Origin: Arachis hypogaea
Lineage: Eukaryota > Streptophyta > Magnoliopsida > Fabales > Fabaceae
Assembly: GCF_003086295.3 (NCBI RefSeq)
Contig: NC_092044.1
Coordinates: 3,746,843 to 3,810,842 of the forward strand
Reading direction: 5' to 3'
DNA: 64,000 bases
Position 1 is the stretch's first letter, and every line of letters starts with the position of its first letter. Shown one piece after another: positions 20,212 to 32,646 of the stretch. Made by a program: the position numbers and the translations under genes. The notes under the pieces are model-generated. The model ran no database searches. It was not told the DNA's origin and saw only the letters and a program-made list of their open reading frames with translations.

Positions 20212-22167
20212 TCACTCCTGTAAGTATTGGAATTATGATTTTATTTATTTTTGTTCTTATCTAAAAAAAATCACAAGAAAAAAAGTTTAAATAAATAATA
20301 AAAATAAAATAAAATAAAATATTTAAAATATTAGACATAAGATTAAGATTTAACTTAAATATTATGATTAAAATAATACTGTTATTATAATTAAATACAT
20401 ATGTAAAAAAATAAAAAATATAATAAAAAAATTAGTTAAAATAAGAATCAGAATTTAATAATTTATCTTATTTAATATTTATTGGTTATTGTTAAAATTT
20501 ATGAATATTAAATAAAATAAATTTAAACTTTTTTTGGATTTTCTAACATTATAAAAAAAATAAAAAAATTTACTCAATGTAATTTCATACCGTCTTTTGC
20601 GTCAGTTGGGAAATCAATCTCCGGTACGAACCGATAGATCTCAAGGGCGTTGAGGATTGGGGGAGCTTCTGATCCTGAAGTTGCACTAATGCTAACATTA
20701 ATATCACCATGTGCTGTATATGCAGAACTAACAGTGACTGGTTTCAAGTATTCAAGAACCAACGGTTCTGAGAGAATGCTTTGCGAGTTAAGGGTGATGT
20801 CAATTATTCTTTTTTTTCCAACCCCAAGTTGCTCAATTTCAGCAAAGTGGAAGTATGTATAATACCCGCTAGAGTTTTCAACTTCGATTCCAAGCACACT
20901 GCTATAACTAAATTCCAAGGCATCAGAAACAATCTGTGATGTTGCAACACTCCTCATTACTTTGGACGGTACTTTATAAGAATCTGATTTATTGCTTCCA
21001 ATATCAATGGCGGTTGAGTAGTTATCTAATTCCAAGCTTTGCCAACTATCTACATCGCGATCATAACGCCAAATCCGGTCATACACATCATCTTTGTACC
21101 TAACAAATTTTTCACAAACAACATGGTTGTCATTAGAACTTCAAGCTCGTCAAATTACTAGTTTATTAGTTTACGGGTTCAACCAATAAATGACTGTTTA
21201 AATTTTTTAAGGTGAAAATTTATGTGCAGTCAACTTCACATGAAGTTGATGGTTAAGAGCCGTTAGATGAAAATTTAGTCAAATCATTCAAATCATCTAA
21301 CCGTTCTCAACTATCAACTTTACATAAAGTCGACTTCACTTGAGGCATTGATTACCTGACATACTCAGGTGCATCAAGGGAGGCGATGTCAGTCCGTAAA
21401 TACAACAGTAGCGGTGAATTGGTGGTCGAGTTGAGAGCATAAACAGAGCTACTCAAAGGGCGTAGTTCCAAAGAAGAAATGCAAGGAGTGGATTGGCCAG
21501 TTTTTACAAGACAAATTTGTATGGAGTCACTGGTGTGAGTGTATATAATCTCAGTGAAAGACCAATAAGACTCAGAATCAAGACTCACTGTGTCCCACAG
21601 ATTCACTCCAAGATGAATATCAAATGTCATGTTTTGATTTTTGCCATCATAGTTGTTATATATGAATATCGCCCTAATTAGATACCTTTGTTGTTGTGGC
21701 ACTCTCGTCAGAGTGTAGCAGTTTCTCACTCCTTCGGGAAAGCATCTCGCCGTTCTCGACGCTTTCCCAAAGTATGGATCGTTTAAATTCGAACTCCCTG
21801 CTACTTTCCAATTCTCTCCTGTTTCTACAAATTTTTTATCGCTCTCGTACCAAATTCCAGTTCCTTTGTCCAAGTATTCTCTGTTCGATCCACAATCAAT
21901 CGTGATGAACCCTACCAAGTATGAACGTAATGTGTTAGGATATAATTATTTATATACAACTGTATATATATCTTTAGAATAAATAGTCTTATAATTTAGT
22001 TGATCTTCATAATTAACTAAGAAAATGCTATTTAATTATTACGATGATGATCTCAAGCATTATAAAGTCTCGAGACCTGGAGCATTAGCAGCTACTGCTC
22101 CTTTAACGAGTATAAAGGAAGCACATAAGCTGAAAACCAGAATCCAGTGTATTATTGCTCTCTCCAT
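14120..22167 (-). CDS. Malectin-like LRR receptor kinase (LRR-I type), complete 13-exon gene
   Basis: Exons, minus strand: 22167-22077, 21911-21356, 21099-20591, 19958-19823, 19675-19604, 19500-19429, 19046-18966, 18865-18723, 18292-18051, 17244-17118, 16229-16167, 16064-15875, 14441-14120. The lengths sum to 2604 nt, exactly 868 codons including the stop. Exon 1 is a signal peptide ([18 protein letters not shown]). Exons 2-3 form the malectin-like domain (GFITIDCG to ALEIYRFV). Exon 4 has the WQGDPC motif; exons 5-7 are short leucine-rich repeats; exon 8 holds the transmembrane helix ([21 protein letters not shown]) and basic stop-transfer. The kinase has [30 protein letters not shown] and GTPGYIDPE, so it looks catalytically competent. 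Compared with the paralogue, the last 20 or so residues are replaced after a frame change at about 14130. It would sit in the plasma membrane as a receptor for an extracellular or cell-wall ligand; the ligand is unknown. Confidence 0.88.
14442..15036. other. Intron 12 of the receptor kinase, 3' part
   Basis: A+T-rich intron DNA with no further coding signal; it continues upstream past a hAT-like element at 15037-15669. Confidence 0.4.
15037..15669. mobile_element. Non-autonomous hAT-like element in the receptor-kinase intron
   Basis: Left terminus TAGGGCTGGAAATGAGTCAAG; the right terminus read on the minus strand gives TAGGGTTGGAAGTCAGACAAG, an imperfect 21-bp terminal inverted repeat. Internal repeats of GAGCTCG-like and CTCATGAG-like motifs fit hAT subterminal regions. 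The flanking octamers GGTATTGG and GGTATTTA agree at 6 of 8 positions, consistent with an aged 8-bp duplication. No coding capacity (633 bp). Confidence 0.65.
16434..16765. mobile_element. Fold-back MITE in a receptor-kinase intron
   Basis: The two halves are near-complementary. The left arm has AGGTTAAATTATACAGTTAG, CTTTAAAAATTTATAA and AGAGAATTAAAATTTGTAAT; the right arm has their inverted forms in mirror order. The centre carries alternating GAGAATATT motifs. About 330 bp, no coding capacity. Confidence 0.7.
20156..20211. repeat. (ATT)n microsatellite in intron 3 of the receptor kinase
   Basis: About eighteen uninterrupted ATT units. The apparent poly-Tyr reading frame across it is an artefact of the repeat. 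Confidence 0.95.
21216..21347. mobile_element. Legume-type palindromic MITE next to the exon 2 splice donor
   Basis: Arms carry GTCAACTTCACATGAAGTTG and, inverted, CAACTTTACATAAAGTCGAC, around a centre with GCCGTTAGATGA and TCATCTAACCGTTCTC. I recognise this as a common peanut/legume MITE type. Its edge lies within about 10 bp of the exon 2 donor at 21355, so it forms nearly the whole start of intron 2. Confidence 0.7.
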
Positions 22168-22300
22168 GCTTGAGCACAATAATGCGCCAATAAGAACCAT
22201 AGAATTTGCAAGTCAGGCCGGCCAGAAGTTGGTGATCGATTTCAACTAAACTAGACCGGGCGCCATATATATATAGCCACAAATTAAGAAAATATCTACT
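22168..22300 (-). promoter_or_regulatory. Putative promoter of the receptor kinase
   Basis: A TATA-like run (CTATATATATAT on the minus strand, about 22264-22276) lies about 100 bp upstream of the signal-peptide start codon at 22167. No other element is recognised. Confidence 0.35.
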
Positions 22301-23611
22301 CATATATAAGAATAAGAGTAAATATCTGTTATAAGGTTCATTGCCATTTTGAATTTGGGAGAGTGTTGACCACGAAATAGTCCAAGTCGTCTACGAAGAA
22401 ATTAAGGAAGTGGGTGGCAGTCGTGATCATCATTAATTAATAGTGATCTACATACTATTAGAGTATAAATATCTCGATGAAACTAGCATACAGATTGCAG
22501 ATGTAAGTTTCTTTCGTCATAAATTTATTTGCCCCTCTATTTCATTCGTGGTCAACCTAACGGTAGACCGTAGACATTAATATGCGTGTGAAAGCTACTG
22601 CTACTCCAACAGATTTAATTTATAGAGCTTCTTTAAAGTTCTATAAATTAAAGTCCTTTTTGAAATGATTACCGGAAATAAAATTCTTTTTCAGGTATTA
22701 GCCTTTTTAGACTTATAACAAATTTTAAGAAGCTAAATTAAATTAGTATGTTCAAAATTACTAAATTAGTCATTTTAATATGTTTATTTTACTGTAGCTA
22801 TGATGGTTGTAGTGTTTCAAAAAATATTGTTAAAATTAAATTAAAGTTTTCTTATTATTTAGCAACATTTTAAAAAGATATTATTAAAATATAAAAAATG
22901 TGACTTTAATTTTAATAGATAACTATTATAGTTACCATAATCGTAGACATACTAAAATTCATAAGCTAAAATAGTCTAAATGTAATTTTATTATTTTGCC
23001 GCAACTTATTTAAGCTGTGTTTGGACATTATTTTATATAATTGTTCATCGATAACAATTCAAATGAAAATAATTAAACTAATCTTCATATAAAGAGTAAT
23101 TTGTGTTGTATTTTTTTTTTAATCTTTTTACTTTTGATAGCGTCTTATGTTTTTTATGACTTATGTAATATTGAATTTAAATATTTTCTATTTATATTTG
23201 AATTTTTCTGAGGTTTTGAATTACTAAAAAAAAAATCAAAATTTATGAAAATCAAAATCACTTGTACACATAAATATCCAAATAAATAGAATGAACTAGT
23301 TGTTTAAAAATTGTGATTAGAAATATAATCATTCATATTATTTTCTTCTATTAATTTAAATTTTTAGAACGAGTGGTATTATGATATAGTATTAAAGTTT
23401 CATGTACCAAAAGTTAGAGTTCGGTCAATCTTTGGTAAACCCATAAATAAGAAAAATAGAATAAGATAAATTAAAAAAAAAGATAAAACCTATAAAAATC
23501 AAACAAAGAAAGAGCTTATATTTAAAGAAAAATATTAGAGTTATATTTATTCACGTTATTTTTTTTATCAGTTTAAATTTTTCAGATTAATTGTTAGCTA
23601 TTACATGCTAG
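22301..23611. other. Intergenic region between the two receptor kinases
   Basis: Upstream region of the complete receptor kinase and 3' side of the pseudogene. A+T-rich; no further gene or bounded repeat was recognised. Confidence 0.35.
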
Positions 23612-24119
23612 CTATCTACCGGAGATCAAAGAACACTCAGTTTCAATGTGTACGGACACCTCAGGCGTATCAAAAGATAAGCATTCCTTCAGCTCTACAA
23701 GGACTTGATTTATGTCTGGTCTTTCAGCTGCAGTTGGTGAAGCGCAAGACACTGCAATCTGTACAACTTTTCTTGCGGAATCAACGTTGAATTCTCCTTG
23801 CAACAACCTTGAATCAACAATGTTTTGAATGTCATCATCATCACCACTTTCAAATATGGGCCTAACCCATTCAAGTATGTGAATGGCTTCTCCTTTGGCT
23901 TCTCTTGATATTGCAGGTCTCCCGCTTATCAACTCAAGCAGAATGATGCCAGTGCTGTAAATATCGCTTTTCTTATTCAAACATCCAACCCTTTGAAACC
24001 TGTTCATATATAGTAACAAAACAATATATAACTTATTTAGATATAAAAAATATTAAGTGCATATGAAAAACAGGTATCAAATTAATCTTTATGTATCTGG
24101 ATATAAATATAAAGGTAAT

Positions 24120-24420
24120 ATTCGATTTGATCTTTAAAATTTTTAGAAAAAAGGACAAACAGGTCCCTAACTTTTTGTCCTGCATATATTTTCGTCCCTG
24201 ACCATTAAAAAAAATACTTTTAAGTCCTTGACCTTCTTAAAATTTGGACGGATCAGTCTCTGGCGGAGACATTTGGACAGATCAGTCCCTGACGGAGGCA
24301 TTTGGGCGGAGGGATTTAAAAGTATTTTTCAATGGTTAGAGACAAAAATGCCCACAGAACAAAAGGTCAAGGACCTATTTGTCTTTTTCACAAATTTTTA
24401 ACATTCATCAAGGCAGTCTT
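24120..24420. mobile_element. Fold-back MITE in the pseudogene intron
   Basis: The left arm (GACAAACAGGTCCCTAACTT, TTTTCGTCCCTGACCATT, ATACTTTTAAGTCCTTGACC) and the right arm (inverted GACAAATAGGTCCTTGACC, TTTTTGTCTCTAACCATTG, ATACTTTTAAATCCC) pair over most of about 300 bp. The centre repeats a GGACGGATCAGTC motif twice. No coding capacity. Confidence 0.7.
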
Positions 24421-24493
24421 TTATTTTCAAAAATAACCAAACTAGTATCTAAATTTATAAATTGTGAATCTCCTTTCTGTTTAAGTTAACTGT

Positions 24494-24584
24494 TGTTTAC
24501 ACCAATGAGATAGTTCAAATAGCATAATTTTTTCATATTGTTGTGGGTTGAGTCTCCCTATCTTTATTAAAAAAAAAGGTTAAC
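24494..24584 (+). mobile_element. SINE-like element, second copy (degenerate)
   Basis: Contains GAGATAGTTCAAATAG (A-box-like), GGGTTGAGTCTCCCTATCTTT (B-box-like) and an A-rich 3' tail, in the same order as the SINE at 49233-49327. GTTAACTGTT on the left and GTTAACTATT after the tail may be the decayed target duplication. Confidence 0.5.
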
Positions 24585-25738
24585 TATTAGGATTTATATT
24601 TTTAGGATTAATTTGATTTTTTCTGAAAATCAAGACTATTTTGATAAGCATTAGAAATTTCAAAAGATCAAACTGGACATTATTTTTATAAATATGTGTG
24701 TTATTTTAATGTGTATTTTGTATCTCAGTATGTATTTTATATATGTGATTTAATTGCTGATTTACTATATTCATGTAGCAATAATTATATTTTAACAAGA
24801 TAAAAGTATAGAAAAATTTTCAAATGTACTGAAAATAGTTGTTTTAACCGTTGATTTCAATTAATATATATTATATATATTTTTTATAATTTAGATTAAC
24901 GGTTAAAACAACTGGAACACCGTTGTTTTCGTTACTCTTAAAACTCTTCCAAAAGTATAAACATTTTCACACAAACCGCGAATGTTCAACTAATTAAAAG
25001 GTATTTGCAAATCTAATTTTAATTTATTTGCTTGTGCAGTTGCTTACTCTGGATCAATATAACCTGGGGTACCAGCAGGACAGGTTGATATGTGAGAATC
25101 AATATCATTACGAAAAGCTCTACTTATACCAAAATCAGCTATCTTGGCATGCTTCCACTCATCTAGCAATATATTTGAAGTCTTCAAATCTATGTACGAT
25201 TGATGGATTGCAACCATTATGCAAATAATTTAGTCCTGATACCGAATCCATAACAAAATATGATTTGTTATATATATATATATAAAAATGACAAGAGCAG
25301 AAAGAAACACAAATTGCGACAAAACAGAAATAAATTGGATCCGGTTGAATACCATTCACTGCATCAATTGCTATGTTGAGTCTCTCATTCCAATTCAATA
25401 CATATGGGTTTTGCCCTGCACACAATTCAAGAATAGCATGCTAATTTTATTTTTGTTAATGACATAAAAAAATTGTTATGTTAAGGAGATAAAAAATAAT
25501 CAGAATTTATCTTATCTAATATTTATTAATTATTGTAACAACAATTAATAAAAATTAAATAAAATAAATTTTAGTTATTTTTTATTAATATTTTTTTGGT
25601 ACTAAATATTTTCAAAAGAAATATAGACATGCTAATATTATGTCTTGTGTGTTGCTTTGTGTTTTTGTTCCTTATCAAGACACTGCTTTAATACGCCATC
25701 CATTCTATATATATAAGAGAACATCATTAGTGCTTGTC

Positions 25739-25751
25739 ATTATTATTATTA

Positions 25752-25797
<46 letters not shown>
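25739..25797. repeat. (ATT)n microsatellite in the pseudogene intron
   Basis: A long ATT run with a single GTT interruption near its start. Confidence 0.9.
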
Positions 25798-25798
<1 letters not shown>

Positions 25799-25822
25799 AA
25801 TGAAACTGCATATTGTTAAGAA

Positions 25823-25950
25823 AAAGTATAGGGAGCCAATAAAATATTTGTATAATGTGTATAATAGATTTTAGGAATGTTTGATTCAGTATTAGAGATA
25901 TAACCATTAGTGTTACATTTTTCTATCAGCTTAAACTTTTGAGATGAGTG
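25823..25950 (+). repeat. Dispersed repeat copy 2 (TATAGGGAGCCAAT family)
   Basis: Same motif order as the copy at 13921-14060: TATAGGGAGCCAATAAAATA, TGTATAATGTGTATAATAG, ATATAACCATTAGTGTTA, CTATCAGCTTAAACTTTTGAGA. Similar sequence may continue to about 26100. Confidence 0.65.
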
Positions 25951-28900
25951 GTTTGATCTTTGATGACATGGTATTAGAGTTTTAAATCCGAAAAGTTAAG
26001 AGTTCAATCTTTGGTAGTGATGTTCATTTTATTCATATTGAGCCAAAGATTTAGTCCATTATATATATTATACACTTAGACTATTGGCTCCCTAATAGTA
26101 CATATTTATTTTAAAATCTTGAATAGTACTATATATTTATACCAATAATATTTTTCAAGCTTTCTTTTTACTAATTTTAAGAATTGAAGAATTTTTTAAA
26201 AATAATAATTTGTATTAGATGGAGATTATTAGACTCACAGACTCACATACATGGAGTTTTTTTTAATTAATAATTAAAAATTATTAAATAATAATTTGAT
26301 ATATTTAATTAAGTTGTTATCTTACAATTTATAATTTTCAATTTTAGGCACAAACAATCACATAAAAATAAATGGATGAAAATAATTTGACTTGAGTTTC
26401 TAGATAGGTAAATTGGTATTAAATCTAGCATATGCTTATTATGATAAAAGGACAAAAGATAGATTATTATACTTGACAAATGTTGCCGGAGATTTCCATT
26501 GGACATATATTCATAAATCAATGCTTTATTCTCTCCTTCATCACAATACCCAACGAGAGAGACTAAGTTCCTATGACGAATAAGGCTATGAAGATGTACC
26601 TGCATTTGAAATTTAGCCCCTAAAAAACTTGATGAGAGTATGCATTGGGAGATCAGATTAATTATTCATGCATGCCAATCACTATAAGAAATAATATAAT
26701 TATCGATACAAAAAATGAACAGTCAAGTTTACTAAAAATATTAAAATCGACGATGGAATCGTCTATTAATTTAACGATCTTAATATTATCATTATCAACA
26801 ATGATATGAAAAGATTTTTTTTCAATAAAAAGATATCTCGTTTATTTTAATATTTATAATATTGCCAATTTTTGACATCAATAAATTTAGATAATATTTT
26901 TTTTAAAAAATTAAACAAATGGTGTTAGATTTATTATATAAAATAGATAACTAAAATCGACAAATTTATGATCGATCTAACCTCTGATTGAAACTCCGTA
27001 TAACCTTGCCGTGATGACGGAGAAAGCAACTTGATAGCAACTTGAGTGTGATCCGGTAAAATGCCAAAATAAACTTTTCCAAATCCTCCTTCTCCAATCA
27101 TTGTTTTGAAGTTATCAGTGATAGAGACAATCTCATTGTAAGTGAATGCTGCTTGTTTTAATTTCAACGATGCTCCCTCTTTAATAATATGTGCTTCTAT
27201 TGTTATAAAAAAAATTAGAATCAAAATTAATCATGCATGGAAATATATACGTAAAAATGTTCAACAAAAAACAAAAAATTCATTCTAACTTATACAACTT
27301 ATTATTTATTTACAGTCATGTTAAGTGTACTAATATCAGCTATTAATATTAGTTAAATTATATATGTATTTATACATAAATATATAGTGATAAATTTTTG
27401 TATGTAAATAATATTTTTAATTTATTTATTAACTAAAAATATATATACACTAAAATTAATTACTATATATTTATGTATAAATATATATATTATTTAATTA
27501 ATTTTTAATATATATTTTATATTTCAGCATATATTTTATATTAATAATTAATTAGTATTTTTGATAATTGATTTTAATATATATTTAAAATAATTGATTT
27601 GTTAAATACTTTATTTTTTCTGTATTTTTGTTTTGTCATTGTATGCATATTATTATTAAATTTTTAATAATTTCAGTATGTGTGTGTGAGATTGTAGTTA
27701 ATTGATGATTATAGTTTTGTTCAAAGAGCAATCATCCTTTACCTTATATTAGAATGGAAATTAAAGAGGATATATACAATGGAGGAGTACCTTTTTCTTT
27801 TCGTCTTCTTTGGAATATCCAAAATCCAGGGATCAAAAGGATTAAAATTAAAGCTGCTGCAAGAGATGCCATGAGTGGTGTAACAAACTTCTTATTGTTG
27901 CATGAATCCTTTACGCAGAGATTAGGATTACCACCAACACTGATTAGCCACAAACAAGTGATTATAATATTTTTCTTAGAGATATAATTATTTATATTAT
28001 TATTTCTTTTTATTGGCTTAAGTTTTTGGGACGAGTAATTTCATTTCATTATACGAATTCTATGTTTGAAAAATTTAGAATTTCATATTTAATTAGTAAA
28101 TTCTAAAAATAAAAAAATTATGAAATTATTTTTTTAAAAATTTAAATTGAATTTTTATAAATATTTTTTTATTTATCTTATACTATTTTTTCTTCTTTTA
28201 AAAATAACAATAGAACTTTAGACTTTTATGTTATACAAATTTTAATATTATAGTATAAAATTACATTTTTTTAAATTTTAATTTAATAAACAGAAACATA
28301 TAAATAATTATATCTCAAATAATATAACTATAGGTTTCGTGACAAATTAATATATTTGTTTATATTATTGATATTTACATGCATGTATAGTCCATCGCCA
28401 TGTATAGCAGCATTGGGAAAATGTTGAACCAGAGATTCAGAAAATATGAAAACGAACCTTAATTGCAAACTTGCATCTGCAACCTTCTTTCGGAGAGCCT
28501 TAGGAATTAAACCCGAAAGGTTGTTTCCTGTCAAATTACTGCACATATAATGAAATATTATATGTAATTTTAAAAGCCAGCAAATCGATCTGAAATATTA
28601 AATTTATATATATTTTTTTATATAAGAACCTACTCCTAAGTTCCAAAGACACAAGTTAGAAGATGACTATGTGTGATGGTAGCTATTGCCAATAATCAAA
28701 TTGCTACGAAACGAAGCTATATATGAAATTTATTTTCCATTTTTAGTGTTTTTTTAGTATCAATTTTCTTTATCATAAAAATGAATTATTTCAACAAGTT
28801 AAGCTAGCTGTTAGGTACAATAATTTATATCTAACGCATTTTCTCATATAGGATTCTTTTAAATTTGAAGCACATGAATGATTACAGATATAGGATATTT

Positions 28901-29540
28901 CCCTCTGATTATTTTGTGTTGATTTTTTTTTAATTATGTTTTGATCTCTAAAATTGAACTGTAGATTTTTTTGGCATAAAAACTCTCTACTACTGTATTA
29001 TAAATTATTTATTTTAAAAACTTAAACTATTTATATTTAATAGAAATATATAAATAATTATATCTTACATTTTTTTACTTTCCTAATAATATGTAAAATT
29101 AATGTATTTTAAAATCATGATTATTATTATCTTGATTATCCACTAATATTGACAGAATTCGTTATCAAAATACTTGATATCATAGTTATCAGACCCGACT
29201 CAATCCGGTCGGTTCAACCGAAATCCAGTCACTCGGTTACTTAACCAGGTCGAACCACACGTTGAACCGGAAATATAATTGATCCGAAAAAATTCGGTTT
29301 ATCCGGTCGGGTTTTAATGAAAACCGGCGACTCAAACGGGTTATTTGATCCGGTCCGGGTGGTACAAATTTTTTTTTATTTGTATGCTAAAACGACGTCG
29401 TTCTAATATCTCCTCCTTTTTCATTGAAATGAAACCCTAGGCTATCCCCCCTTCCCCCATTGCCTCATATCTCTGATCTCCCTAATGGCAGTAATGTAGT
29501 ATCTCTTGAGTCTTGAGAGTTGAGTGAGTGGCTGAGACTC

Positions 29541-29834
29541 TGAGTTCATCAATCGGCCTCATCAGTCACCGCCGAAGTCACCAGTCACCGCCGATACCCC
29601 CCTCAGCCAACCTTGTCTCTCTGTCACCCTCGTCGTCACTCTCCACGGCGTCGTTCCTTCTCCCGGCCGTCACTGCTTCTCCCCTCACCTCGCCATCCTC
29701 TGAGTTCATCAATCGGCCTCATCAGTCACCGCCGATACCCCCTCAGCCAACCTCGTCTCTCCGTCACCCTCGTCGTCACTCTCCGCGGCGTCGTTCCTTC
29801 TCCCGGCCGTCACTGCTTCTCCCCTCACCTCGCC
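29541..29834. repeat. Tandem duplication in the hAT leader (about 160-bp unit)
   Basis: The segment starting TGAGTTCATCAATCGGCC at 29541 is repeated from 29701, with the second copy slightly shorter. GC-rich, Ser/Pro/Arg-coding in all frames, probably untranslated leader. Confidence 0.85.
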
Positions 29835-30062
29835 GTGTTCGTTGCTATATTGGTCGTTTGTGGGTTGTGCTTCTTGTGCTTCTACTTCACTGCTTTTGCT
29901 TCTGTCCTTTCTCGGCGCCTCACCTGGTCGTCAAAAAGCTCAGAGCTTGTGCTCCCTCAGGTCAGTGCCTCTGCTATTGACCTATTGACTATTGTTATGG
30001 AATCTGTTGATATATTAGTTAAAATTGTTCTTGAATTGTATTGTTACGGGTTGCTGAATGGT

Positions 30063-30300
30063 ATTAGTTAAAATCTGTTCTTGAATTGGTATATTAGTTA
30101 AGATCTGGTTGATATATTAGTTTAATTTGTTCTTGAATTTTAGTTAAAATTGTTCTTGAATTGTATTGTTGCTGGTTGGTATTAGTTAAAATCTGTTCTT
30201 GAATTGGTATATTAGTTAAAATCTGGTTGATATATTGGTTAAATTTGTTCTTGAATTTTAGTTAAAATTGTTCTTGAATTGTATTATTGCTGGTTGCTGG
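30063..30300. repeat. Tandem repeat in the hAT element (about 118-bp unit)
   Basis: Two near-identical units built from ATTAGTTAAAATCTGTTCTTG and GATATATTAGTTT-type motifs. They lie between the GC-rich leader and the BED-finger exon. Confidence 0.75.
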
Positions 30301-30632
30301 TTAGTATATTAGTTAAAATCTGTTGTAATGTTGCTGGTTAAAATCTGTTGAATTGTTGCTGGTTGCTGTATTCTCCCTGTTGCTGTTGCTGGTTGCTGTG
30401 TTGGTAATTTAGTATATAGTTTTTTAGTTGCTGGTTGCTGCTAATTGCTATTGTATTTTACTGTGGTTTTTTTAGAGCTGTTGTTGTTTATTGTTGATTT
30501 GTTTAGAGTTGCTGTTAGTTGAATCAGGGAACTTTGGTGAAATGGTAGTGGTTGTTGTGTTTCTTAAAAACTGATTTAAGCAAATCCTTTGTTGATGAAA
30601 ATATTTTTGGTTTCTTTGCTAGAATTTTAAAT

Positions 30633-31541
30633 ATGGCTTCATCTCAAACACCATCAGAAATGCCACCATCTCATGAACAAGCATCATCAGCAACTCCTAC
30701 CCCTGATCTTACCACTAAAAGAGTTTATAATAATAGAGGAAAGACTGATCCAGCTTGGAGTCATTGTAAACAAATTGTGGAAAAAACAGGGAAAATTACT
30801 ATGATGTGCATATATTGTGACAAACCTGTTAGGGGAGGTGGGATTAATCGATTTAAGTATCACTTGGCTGGAAAAGAAGGAGATGTTGAGAAGTGCAAAA
30901 AGGTTCCACCTGCTGTTGCTCATCAATTTGGGCAAAATATTGAAGAATTTATGAATAAGAAAAGGAAAACTCAAGAAAATTATGCAGAAAGTTATGGAGC
31001 ATGTGATGATATTGAGGCTATAACAAAGGTATCTTCTATATTATTTATCTAATTTTAAAAAGCATTGTTCATTAAAATTTAATCTTTAGTTTAGTAATTA
31101 CATAACTTGATAACATAGGAATCAAATGAGAAAGCAAAGTTATGATCCAATTTGTTTTGATACATTTGATGACCATTCGGATTGGATATTGGAAGATTCA
31201 TCGCCGTTTTTAACTGCTGAAGAGGTTGATGCTCTACAAAATGATTTGACAAATATGTCCATTCAACCAACTTTGGATGATCTTGGTAAATTCTTCAATT
31301 GCTTGAATATTTTAATTGTCAGTTACTATTACGAATTATTCTTGATATTGATTTCATGATTTGTCAAAAATACACAAATGTAGATCAATTAAATTTGGAA
31401 GATGACCAAGATAATGATGGACCAAGTAACAATGCTATGGAAGATATGGATACAAATCAAAATGAAGAAAATGTTGATCAAGCTCCTAATTTACCCTGTG
31501 AAGATGTTGATGTGGACTTTGGGCTCACCCCTTGGACTTGA
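30633..31541 (+). pseudogene. hAT transposase remnant: BED zinc finger plus C-terminal tail
   Basis: Exon 1 (about 30633-31028) starts MASSQTPSEMPP and encodes a BED finger (KTDPAWSHC, then CIYCDKPVRGGGINRFKYHL) that binds transposon ends. Exon 2 (about 31121-31287) gives YDPICFDTFDDHSDWILED, and exon 3 (about 31381-31541) an acidic tail ending in FGLTPWT. These look like the two ends of a hAT transposase; the RNase-H-like core and dimerisation domain that should lie between them are missing. It could bind element ends but not transpose. Whether it is translated is unknown. Confidence 0.75.
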
Positions 31542-31860
31542 TTTAATGATTGTGTTATCTTTAACTTGCTCTTGTTGATTTAAATTGAGAACATATTTTA
31601 TACTAGAAACAAGTTTATTAACTCTTCTTTTAGATTATTAGTTATGTTTAAGACTTGATATTTGATTATTAATGTTTGTAAGACTCACATTTTAAGTTTT
31701 AAGACATTATTTTAATTTTATTAATATAATTTTATATTTTTTTAGTTATGACCGAGTTAATCGGGTGAATTAGTGACCCACCGGTTGAACCAGTGATCCG
31801 GTAATCCGGTCATATGACCGGATTGATTACCGGTTCGGTTCTGATAACTATGCTTGATAT

Positions 31861-32646
31861 CATCATGTGTTGAACATTCTTTTTCTTTTTGTGAGGACTA
31901 AGTCTAATTTTTGGGTGTCTCTTTGCACTCATTGTACCACAACTCTAATCAGATTTTTAGGGTCATTGAGAGGTAGAGAGTATAGCCACCAAAGTGAGGG
32001 AGAAGAGGAAAAATAGAATTTTTGTTTTTATGCAAAGCAGTAAATTTCAAATAGTAGTTTCTTATTTGTTCACCATTGGATCGGCTTCTTGAAATTTAAA
32101 CTGCGTGTTTCTCTCATCTTATTCTTTATTCTGGACGGTAAAGATGTTGATTGAAGATCTGCAGTGGGAGAAATTGGAAACGAACAGCAATTATGCTTTT
32201 TTTTGGATATTTTTCATGCATCTTCTTTCTTCTCATTTATAAGTTTTGGTACTTTAGTGTTTTGACTGGTTATATGCATTATTTATGTTTTGTTTGAGAC
32301 TCTCTTGTACCTCATTTGATTATAGTAGAACTATTTTATTGGTCTTGATGATTCGTAATTTTTACCTCTCATAATTGGAGATTTTTCACATTAAAATTTC
32401 GGTATTTTTATTATTGTTTTACTTGCTATGTTTGCTTATTTACAGTTGCTACCATATTGTGTTGTGAATGTTTTTATATTATTCTTGTAGTTGGATATTT
32501 GTATTATTTCTGCCGCAACTAGACTCTTTTATCATAGTGGTCGGTTTTAATTTAAAGAATATTATTAATTGATTGTTAATATAAAAGCATAATCACCATA
32601 AAACTGGCAAAGTTAAATAAAAAATTAAGATTTTAGTTGAACTTAC
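31861..32646. other. Pseudogene intron sequence, nothing further recognised
   Basis: Continuation of the receptor-kinase pseudogene intron upstream of the hAT insertion. A+T-rich with no coding or bounded repeat signal. Confidence 0.35.

Larger units (their letters stand above)
29173..31860. mobile_element. hAT transposon, 2672 bp, with perfect 8-bp target duplication
   Basis: The element proper is 29181-31852. CTTGATAT stands immediately before (29173-29180) and after (31853-31860) it. The termini are inverted: CATAGTTATCAGA at the left and TCTGATAACTATG at the right. Both subterminal regions are dense in CCGGT/ACCGG motifs. It sits in an intron of the receptor-kinase pseudogene. The interior encodes a BED zinc finger and a transposase C-terminal tail but no catalytic core, so it is a deletion derivative. 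The perfect duplication suggests a fairly recent insertion. Confidence 0.9.

Noticed and set aside
20061..20264. Open frame encoding a long poly-Tyr tract
   Set aside because: It is the (ATT)n microsatellite in a receptor-kinase intron read in one frame; no gene features.
29528..30071. 150-codon open frames in the GC-rich start of the hAT element
   Set aside because: Overlapping frames of Ser/Pro/Arg composition over a tandem duplication; likely untranslated leader.
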